From: Sporocytophaga sp.
GTDB taxonomy: Bacteria > Bacteroidota > Bacteroidia > Cytophagales > Cytophagaceae
Length of the DNA: 64,000 nt
Assembly: GCA_024707265.1 (NCBI GenBank)
Contig: JANQAB010000002.1
Location: 62,001 to 126,000 of the forward strand
Reading direction: 5' to 3'
Shown: piece after piece, positions 58,370 through 64,000 of the stretch
How positions within the stretch are numbered: the stretch's first letter is position 1
How the letters are laid out: each line of letters begins with the position of its first letter
Notes under the pieces: model-generated
The model's input: only the letters and a program-made list of their open reading frames with translations
Databases searched by the model: none
What the model was told of the DNA's origin: nothing
Made by a program: the position numbers and the translations under genes

Positions 58370-60997
58370 TTATTCAAATTTATACCTGGATGCTATAAAT
58401 TTTTGGATTTCATTTATTAAAATCGGGCTTATTCCGAGAATTATTACTATGAACCACTGAAAACGATTTAAAGGTATTACTTCAAATGTTTGTCTTAATA
58501 TCGGAATCAACATAATTAAAACAGTAAGAAAGACAGAAGTTAATGTGCCCAGAAATAATTTCCGGTTTTCTAATAGCCCGGTTACGAATATTGAATCCTT
58601 ACTTCTGATATTAAAGATATTCAATGCAGAAGATAGAGACATGACCATGAAAGCCATAGAAACCCCGAGTTCTTTGGAGCCGTTTTCAGGAGCATTTGCC
58701 CCTAAAAAGAATGCTAAAAGGACGATTATAACAAAATTTAAAGAACGTTGGAAAATTTTAAATCCTAATCCATTATCGAATACACCGGAGTCTTTTCTTA
58801 AAGGAAGTCGTTTCATAACTCCTCTTTCTGACTTTTCAAAAGAAAGGAAAAAACCGGGAATACCATCTGCGATTACATTAACCATCAGAATCTGAACAGC
58901 AGTCAGTGGCGCACCCCAACCTAAAGTTACTCCAGCCAGCATAATGAAGATCTGAGCAAAATTTACAGACAAAAGGAAATAAATAGTTTTCCGGATATTA
59001 TCAAATGATGTACGACCTTCTTTAATAGCGCTTACAATAGTGGCAAAATTGTCATCTGTAATAATCATATCAGAGGCATTTTTAGAAACCTCGGTTCCTG
59101 TGATACCCATGGCCACTCCGGCATCTGCAGCTTTAAGAGCTGGTGCATCATTAACACCGTCTCCAGTCATCGCTACTACTTCACCTTTTGATTGCCAAGC
59201 CTGGACGATTCGAATCTTATCCTGAGGAGAAACACGTGCATAAACTGAAATTTTCTTAATACTTTCTTTCAATGCATCGTCACTCATCTCGGTTAGTTCT
59301 TTACCGGTAACTACTAATTCTGATTCTTCATCTTTTAAAATTCCTATTTCTTTAGCGATAGCCTTAGCGGTTTCCTTGTGGTCACCGGTAATCATTACTA
59401 CTTTAATTCCAGCTTCATTAGCCTGATTTACTGCATCTTTCGATTCTGTTCTGGGAGGGTCGATCATTCCGATTAAACCAAGGAATCCCAAATTGCTTTC
59501 CAATGTCTGTTCGTTAACTACTTCTGGATATGCTGTTATTTTTTTTGTAGCAATAGCAATTACTCTTAATGCTCTTGAAGCAAATTTGTCATGAATTTCC
59601 TGAGCTTTAAGTCTTTGTTCTTCGTTCTTCCAGATAACAGGAATTTTGTCGAATGCCCCCTTTGTTACTGCCAAATATCCATTCTCTACAAAGTGTAAAG
59701 TAGTCATCAGTTTCCTTTTTGAATTGAAAGGTAACTCTTCAACTCTGGGAAATTCGTGCTCAGCGTCTACTCTCGTTAATCCTTTTTTATGTAATAATCT
59801 GATAATGGCTAATTCAGTCGGGTCACCTATTACTTTTTCGTTCTCTTCCTCATCTACTTCTATGGTTGCATTTGAACAGACTGTCAGTAACACTACCGTC
59901 TTCAACTCTTCTTCTGAAAATTCTTCAGTTGATAGAGTTGGCTCACCTGATTCTATCCATATTTGTTGAATTTCCATTTGGTTTTGAGTCAGCGTTCCGG
60001 TTTTGTCTGAACAAATCACAGAAGTGTTTCCTATAGTTTCAATGGCTGGGATTTTTCTGATGATCGTATTCTTTTTCACCATGTTGAACACGCCGCGGGA
60101 GAGAATCATGGTAACAATAATTGGGAGTGTTTCCGGCACTGCCGCCACGCCTAGGGAGATTCCAATCAACAGCATATCCAGAGTAGAATGGTTATGAATA
60201 AATTTACCGATAAGAAAGATTGCGATCGCCGCTAATAAAGCTATGAAGGATAATCTCTTGGATAATTGTGCTAGTTTGTTCTGGAGAGGGGTTTTCAATT
60301 TCTCTGTTTCATTCAGGAGCTTAGCAATCTTACCCATCTCCGTATTCATTGCAGTATTTGTGACTACAGCTTTTCCCCTTCCGTTTGTAACAAGTGTGCC
60401 CGAGAATACCCAGTCAAATCTGTCACCGATCGGGGAATTATTTTGAGAGCAAAATTTCTCATTTTTCAGAATGGGTTCTGATTCTCCGGTCAGTGAAGAT
60501 TCATCTATTTGAAGGGAATTAGTTCGCAGTAGTTGACAATCTGCAGTAATAATATCACCAGTGTTAAATTCAACAATGTCTCCAGGTACCAGTTCGTTGG
60601 CGTTGACTCGGGATTTTTTCCCGTCTCTGATGACTGTTGTCGTGTTGGTATTAAGCCGTTTAAGTGCTTCCAATGCTGCCTCTGATTTACTTTCCTGGTA
60701 TACTGCTACAACAACGTTAATGATAACTATAGAAAGAATTACGATTACTTTAGGCCAACCAGTTCCTTGGGTTATAGCTACGTATCCTGAAATTGCAGCA
60801 GCTATCATTAAAATGATAGAAGTGATTTCAGTTATATGGTGAAGAGATTTCTGGAAAAGAGTTTCTTTCTTTTGACCTTCAAATTCATTGTATCCATGGA
60901 GGTCCAATCTATTTTTAGCTTCTTGTTGAGTTAATCCATTAACAGAATTAGTTTTCAACCTTCGGACAAATTCTTCATTTGATTCTTTAAATACCAT
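58370..60997 (-). CDS. P2-type cation-transporting ATPase (calcium ATPase-like)
   Basis: About 875 residues from the ATG at 60997; an upstream start at 61033 would add 12. It has the N-terminal cation ATPase domain (LTQQEAKNRLDLHGYNEF), the actuator motif TGES, the phosphorylated Asp in CSDKTGTLTQ, the hinge GDGVNDAPALKAADAGVAMG, and ten or so membrane helices. The M4 ion-binding motif reads VPETLP, where SERCA/PMR1 enzymes have VPEGLP. Ca2+ (or Mn2+) export is the likely role, but the ion is not certain. Confidence 0.9.
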   Translation of the reverse strand: MVFKESNEEFVRRLKTNSVNGLTQQEAKNRLDLHGYNEFEGQKKETLFQKSLHHITEITSIILMIAAAISGYVAITQGTGWPKVIVILSIVIINVVVAVYQESKSEAALEALKRLNTNTTTVIRDGKKSRVNANELVPGDIVEFNTGDIITADCQLLRTNSLQIDESSLTGESEPILKNEKFCSQNNSPIGDRFDWVFSGTLVTNGRGKAVVTNTAMNTEMGKIAKLLNETEKLKTPLQNKLAQLSKRLSFIALLAAIAIFLIGKFIHNHSTLDMLLIGISLGVAAVPETLPIIVTMILSRGVFNMVKKNTIIRKIPAIETIGNTSVICSDKTGTLTQNQMEIQQIWIESGEPTLSTEEFSEEELKTVVLLTVCSNATIEVDEEENEKVIGDPTELAIIRLLHKKGLTRVDAEHEFPRVEELPFNSKRKLMTTLHFVENGYLAVTKGAFDKIPVIWKNEEQRLKAQEIHDKFASRALRVIAIATKKITAYPEVVNEQTLESNLGFLGLIGMIDPPRTESKDAVNQANEAGIKVVMITGDHKETAKAIAKEIGILKDEESELVVTGKELTEMSDDALKESIKKISVYARVSPQDKIRIVQAWQSKGEVVAMTGDGVNDAPALKAADAGVAMGITGTEVSKNASDMIITDDNFATIVSAIKEGRTSFDNIRKTIYFLLSVNFAQIFIMLAGVTLGWGAPLTAVQILMVNVIADGIPGFFLSFEKSERGVMKRLPLRKDSGVFDNGLGFKIFQRSLNFVIIVLLAFFLGANAPENGSKELGVSMAFMVMSLSSALNIFNIRSKDSIFVTGLLENRKLFLGTLTSVFLTVLIMLIPILRQTFEVIPLNRFQWFIVIILGISPILINEIQKFIASRYKFE

Positions 60998-61033
60998 AAA
61001 GCTTCTTACCTCACTTTCTTCATTTAAAACCAA

Positions 61034-61526
61034 TATTTTGAGAATTAACCCTCATAGAATAGATTGGTTATTAAAAAATTAAGAGTGCCAATCTTTTTTC
61101 AGTGTATTCGGAGATATTTCAACTTTATAGATAAATTTCAAGGAAGGAACTTTATCGGAGTGGAATATGGGCTAAAAAAGGAACGAATTGCGAAATGGAA
61201 TATAGGTTAAACTCTAAAGCACTTCAGATATTTTAAGGGCATTTTTATTAAACTATCAACAATAAAAATGTTTTATGCATATATTTCAGAGGGGATATTT
61301 GAATTATAATAGTAAAAGAAAAGATTCAAAATTGAATATTTAAAATGTAGAAAGAGTAGTTAAATATGTTTAAAATTTCTGTATTTCTTAATTTGAAACT
61401 TCTAAATGATAGAATAAATTTTGTATTTTAAAGTATTTTGTAAAAAAAAGGTTAGAAAATGATTGAAGCTTAAAAGTAAAAGAAAAGTAATTAATAAGGT
61501 TACCTTTGAAGTTCGGAGATTCTGTT
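61034..61526 (+). other. AT-rich intergenic region upstream of the three-gene cassette
   Basis: About 490 bp, very AT-rich, without a coding frame. It separates the minus-strand ATPase from the plus-strand cassette, so both promoters should lie in it. A second TACCTTTG (61501-61508), a -7-like box lacking a -33 match, lies 48 bp upstream of the one used below. Confidence 0.5.
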
Positions 61527-61556
61527 TTTGATATCTTTTAAATTATTTTACCTTTG
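61527..61556 (+). promoter_or_regulatory. Bacteroidetes-type promoter of the three-gene cassette
   Basis: TTTG (61527-61530), an 18-base spacer and TACCTTTG (61549-61556), an excellent -33/-7 pair. The predicted transcription start falls a few bases before the ATG at 61567, so the first message is leaderless or nearly so. This places the first gene's start at 61567 and excludes the TTG at 61528. Confidence 0.75.
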
Positions 61557-61566
61557 CGGGCCACTT

Positions 61567-62334
61567 ATGGAACAATTGAAACCACTTTTTATCGCTCAAT
61601 CACAGGTAGTTTTCACCTTTGAGCAGAATGCTGGAATACGGAAAGAAGTTTTCGATTATGAAGAGAAGCTAAAGGAGTACTTAAAAACCCCTTTTCAATT
61701 TATTTCTATTCCTGAAAATATTCATCCTGAAATACCCAGATTTGAATCTACTTCTCATAATGGGCACAGTAAGCTATCTGTATCACAAGTACAAGTAAAC
61801 TTTTTAACTGGATACAGTGAGAATTTTAAGCAAAACATTTCGGAAATAAGAAGTTATTTAACTGAAAGGGTAAAAGCTTTACAAAGCTTGGTTTCAAGAC
61901 AGAAAGTTCAATATTTAGCTTATATTGTAGAGCTTGGATTTGAATGTGAAAAAGAATGGATTAATGAATTTATAAAGCAACATACAAATGTGTTTGCTGT
62001 AAAAGACGACACTATTGATTTTACATTATTATATTCTTTTCCGTACAAAGATAAATATTATCTAAATGTCAAATGTTCTAAATACATGGTTCAGCCTATA
62101 GAGTTTGACTTAAACACTTTGCTTAATAATCCGCAAATCCAAAGTCCGACTATTGGCCCAACAAGTCATGGTATCAGTGTAACGTTAGATTTAAATTCGA
62201 GATATCATTTGAATAAGGGGATGCAATTTCAAGAATCTTTTTTTGAAGAAATTCAAAATGAAATTTTTGAGATTGTAAAGAATAATAATTTACAAAATTA
62301 TTTGAAAGGAGAATTATATGAGCATGTTAAATAA
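61567..62334 (+). CDS. Cassette gene 1: protein of unknown function (weakly TIGR04255-like)
   Basis: 255 residues, soluble, alpha/beta. It starts MEQLKPLFIAQSQVVFTFEQ, has a conserved-looking PRFESTSHNGHSKLSVSQVQ near residue 60, two long helices (about 90-130), and a C-terminal beta region (IQSPTIGPTSHGISVTLDLN). Size and layout recall the TIGR04255 family, sporadically distributed proteins of unknown function, but I cannot confirm membership. It is the first gene of a tight operon: gene 2 starts 17 bp before its end. No catalytic motif is evident. Confidence 0.7.
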   Translation: MEQLKPLFIAQSQVVFTFEQNAGIRKEVFDYEEKLKEYLKTPFQFISIPENIHPEIPRFESTSHNGHSKLSVSQVQVNFLTGYSENFKQNISEIRSYLTERVKALQSLVSRQKVQYLAYIVELGFECEKEWINEFIKQHTNVFAVKDDTIDFTLLYSFPYKDKYYLNVKCSKYMVQPIEFDLNTLLNNPQIQSPTIGPTSHGISVTLDLNSRYHLNKGMQFQESFFEEIQNEIFEIVKNNNLQNYLKGELYEHVK

Positions 62335-62689
62335 ATCTACTACAGCAGCCATTTTAATAGGATTCAACTCTATATATAATTGTGATGTTACAGAAGCAAG
62401 ACAGAAATCAGAAGTGAGTTCATCCATTGCTTTAACATTGATGACATATACTAAACCGCAAATTGATAAAGTGGAAAGTTCATTACAAAAAGAAATAGTA
62501 AAAACTATTCTTAGAGCTGAAGCTTTAACGCACAATATGAATAGTACTTTTACTTCTGATTATAAGTTTTGGTCTATGGCTCAAACATTTTCCAATAGTC
62601 AGATAGAACTGGACGATGATTTTGTTAAGGTATTAAACCAGGTTACTAGAAAAATTGGAAAAAAAACTCCTTCCAGAGCTAGATTTTAA
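62318..62689 (+). CDS. Cassette gene 2: small helical protein of unknown function
   Basis: 123 residues, mostly helical, soluble. It opens MSMLNKSTTAAILIGFNSIY and ends basic (RKIGKKTPSRARF). An AAGGAGA sequence about 7 bases upstream is a Shine-Dalgarno-like site that supports the start at 62318. The gene overlaps gene 1 by 17 bp and its TAA overlaps the ATG of gene 3 by one base, so translation is coupled. No family is recognised; a small partner or regulator of gene 1 or gene 3 is the simplest guess. Confidence 0.7.
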   Translation: MSMLNKSTTAAILIGFNSIYNCDVTEARQKSEVSSSIALTLMTYTKPQIDKVESSLQKEIVKTILRAEALTHNMNSTFTSDYKFWSMAQTFSNSQIELDDDFVKVLNQVTRKIGKKTPSRARF

Positions 62690-63342
62690 TGTTAGAAAAT
62701 GCAGAGCACTTTGAGCTTTTAACCAAGCATATACCTTCTTATTTAACATTAGTTGAACAAGAGAAATTGGTCAAGTGCTTGGAGGAGAATTTCCCTAATT
62801 CAGATAAAGCAAATGTAGTTTATATCGAATTAGAAGACACATCACATTTTTATCAGGGAGATTTATTATTTGAGATCCCCTTTCCAGAGTTAAACCTTGA
62901 AAATGGACAGTTCGAAATAAATTTTTTAACTGGATGTGTACTTTCAAATACATGTGATATCGCCCCCGAAAATAAAAGGATTGAAGAGCCTTTAATTACG
63001 ATAGCTCCAGTTATTCCTCTTGATGAATATGTAAAAGGGCTAGATCAATCCGGAATAAACCTAGATAGAATTAAAAATTTTGTTTCTGATTTAAAGTCTA
63101 ATCGAATTACTAACTTGTTGTATTTTCCAAAAATAGAGAAGGACGGTTTAGAGCTTCACCCAGAATCATTTGTTAGGTTTGACTATCCTGTGGCTTTGCC
63201 CGCTTCTTTTATTTCTAAGTTAGGCAAGGAGTATGGTGGGGATAGAATTGTATCTTTATCAAACTATGGCTTTTATTTGCTTATTTTTAAGCTTTCAATC
63301 CATTATTGTAGATTGAGAGAAGGAGTATTCAGAAATAATTAA
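62689..63342 (+). CDS. Cassette gene 3: beta-rich protein with a conserved SNTCDI motif
   Basis: 217 residues. The middle has YQGDLLFEIPFPEL followed by a small beta-barrel-like stretch and the motif CVLSNTCDIAPENK (Cys then Asp), after which comes ITIAPVIPLDEYVKGL. I recall a family of uncharacterised proteins with a GD(I/L)...(S/T)x(S/T)CDI signature, but have no function for it. The conserved Cys and Asp could be catalytic or metal-binding. It starts on the stop of gene 2. Confidence 0.7.
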   Translation: MLENAEHFELLTKHIPSYLTLVEQEKLVKCLEENFPNSDKANVVYIELEDTSHFYQGDLLFEIPFPELNLENGQFEINFLTGCVLSNTCDIAPENKRIEEPLITIAPVIPLDEYVKGLDQSGINLDRIKNFVSDLKSNRITNLLYFPKIEKDGLELHPESFVRFDYPVALPASFISKLGKEYGGDRIVSLSNYGFYLLIFKLSIHYCRLREGVFRNN

Positions 63343-63392
63343 TGTTAATTACACATCTCTTAGGAATTGTGATAATGATTAATTGTTCTTAG

Positions 63393-63489
63393 GGAAATTA
63401 TGTATTGTATGTTCTCTCTAAGATTATCTCTTCGGTTATTTTCTCACCTTTCTCGCAAACGGAATGCAGTTTTCGGAAATTATGTATTG
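63393..63489 (+). repeat. 15-bp direct repeat downstream of the cassette
   Basis: GGAAATTATGTATTG occurs at 63393-63407 and again at 63475-63489. It lies between the cassette and the tRNA-Asn genes in a stretch (63343-63554) with no credible gene. Confidence 0.6.
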
Positions 63490-63554
63490 AATCATCTGAA
63501 GTAATAAAGTTGTAAAGAAGAAGCTTTAGAATAATCCAGCTTTAAAAATTGGGA

Positions 63555-63590
63555 TAAAAATAAAAAAAGCCCTCAGAAATTCTGAAGGCT
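63555..63590 (-). terminator. Terminator of the first tRNA-Asn copy
   Basis: A 10-bp stem with one mismatch (63568-63577 with 63581-63590), followed on the minus strand by a T-run. Near-identical to the one at 63771-63801. Confidence 0.85.
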
Positions 63591-63594
63591 TTTG

Positions 63595-63668
63595 CTCCCC
63601 CTGCTGGACTTGAACCAGCGACCCTCTGATTAACAGTCAGATGCTCTAACCAGCTGAGCTAAGGAGGA
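63595..63668 (-). tRNA. tRNA-Asn (GTT), copy 1
   Basis: A 74-base cloverleaf on the minus strand: acceptor TCCTCCT/AGGGGGA, anticodon stem TCTGA/TCAGA around the loop CTGTTAA (anticodon GTT), T arm CTGG-TTCAAGT-CCAG. No CCA is encoded. Confidence 0.97.
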
Positions 63669-63770
63669 ATGTTATTCCCTAATAATGTATTTCGAAAAAA
63701 AACTTTCAAAACACTCAAAATTAATTATAAAGCAATTGCTTTAGATAAAGTAATTCTTGTAAAAGAATTA

Positions 63771-63801
63771 ATAAAAAAGCCTTCAGAAATTCTGAAGGCC
63801 T
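63771..63801 (-). terminator. Terminator of the second tRNA-Asn copy
   Basis: A perfect stem GCCTTCAGA/TCTGAAGGC around AAT, followed on the minus strand by a T-rich tract. Confidence 0.85.
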
Positions 63802-63805
63802 TTTG

Positions 63806-63879
63806 CTCCCCCTGCTGGACTTGAACCAGCGACCCTCTGATTAACAGTCAGATGCTCTAACCAGCTGAGCTAAGGAGGA
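63806..63879 (-). tRNA. tRNA-Asn (GTT), copy 2
   Basis: Identical over 74 bases to the copy at 63595-63668, 211 bp further on, also on the minus strand. The two copies with their terminators form a tandem duplication. Confidence 0.97.
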
Positions 63880-63899
63880 TTGTTATCGCTAACGGAGTG

Positions 63900-63930
63900 C
63901 AATATTAGGCGATTGGATTTAATTATGCAA
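63900..63930 (-). promoter_or_regulatory. Probable promoter of tRNA-Asn copy 2
   Basis: Reading on the minus strand, TTG (63930-63928), a 20-base spacer and TAATATTG (63907-63900), one mismatch from the Bacteroidetes TAnnTTTG box, lie about 20 bases before the tRNA 5' end. No gene is seen from here to the right edge. Confidence 0.55.
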
Positions 63931-64000
63931 TACCTCATGAAATATTTTTTAAAATATTTTTTAACTCATTAATAATGAGGGTTACTTTTGCCAGTTCAGA

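Noticed and set aside
63343..63393. A 16-codon hydrophobic frame starting on the stop of cassette gene 3.
   Set aside because: Too short to support and no signal beyond the TAATG overlap.

Overview
The window looks like a piece of a low-GC Bacteroidetes chromosome, most likely from the Cytophagales (a Cytophaga/Sporocytophaga-type gliding bacterium). The evidence is a type IX secretion/gliding gene set (SprE/PorW, PorE-like, SprA), an F-type ATP synthase cluster without atpD/atpC, the bacillithiol gene bshA, and promoters of the Bacteroidetes TTTG/TAnnTTTG type. This assignment is an inference from gene content; no rRNA is present.

Layout. 1-8.5 kb: sprE/porW (running off the left edge), a degenerate M23 protein, bactofilin, two small AtpZ/AtpI-like proteins and atpBEFHAG. 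8.6-15.5 kb: a UbiA-like membrane protein, purM, a PorE-like OmpA/TPR/PD40 lipoprotein, and a small operon of two iron-sulfur proteins plus an unknown protein. 15.6-24 kb: tRNA-Phe, an rluB-type pseudouridine synthase with a very long basic tail, scpB, a DksA-like protein, a secreted lamin-tail protein, asd and yicC. 24-36.7 kb: an M28 peptidase and the run maeB-ruvA-sprA-gcvH-vanZ-like. 37-45.5 kb: an envelope block (mltD-like, gatA, tatA, envC-like, DUF4292 lipoprotein, TPR protein, nucleotidyltransferase, dut). 45.6-57.9 kb: a flippase, enoyl-CoA hydratase, two rhomboids, mutL, a GH3-beta-lactamase fusion, bshA, a fatty acid hydroxylase and two response regulators. 58.4-61 kb: a P2-type cation ATPase. 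61.5-63.9 kb: a compact three-gene cassette of unknown function next to two tandem tRNA-Asn genes.

Most of the window is conserved housekeeping, envelope and secretion content. The only stretch that looks accessory is the right end: an AT-rich gap, a three-gene overlapping operon with its own good promoter, and a duplicated tRNA-Asn. It is the best candidate for an undescribed system, but the sequence does not reveal its function.

Caution on quality: ten genes carry a total of twelve single-base frameshifts, eleven of them in homopolymer runs, with clear protein homology continuing in the next frame. This pattern fits sequencing or assembly indels far better than twelve real mutations. These genes are therefore given as single spans with the break points stated.
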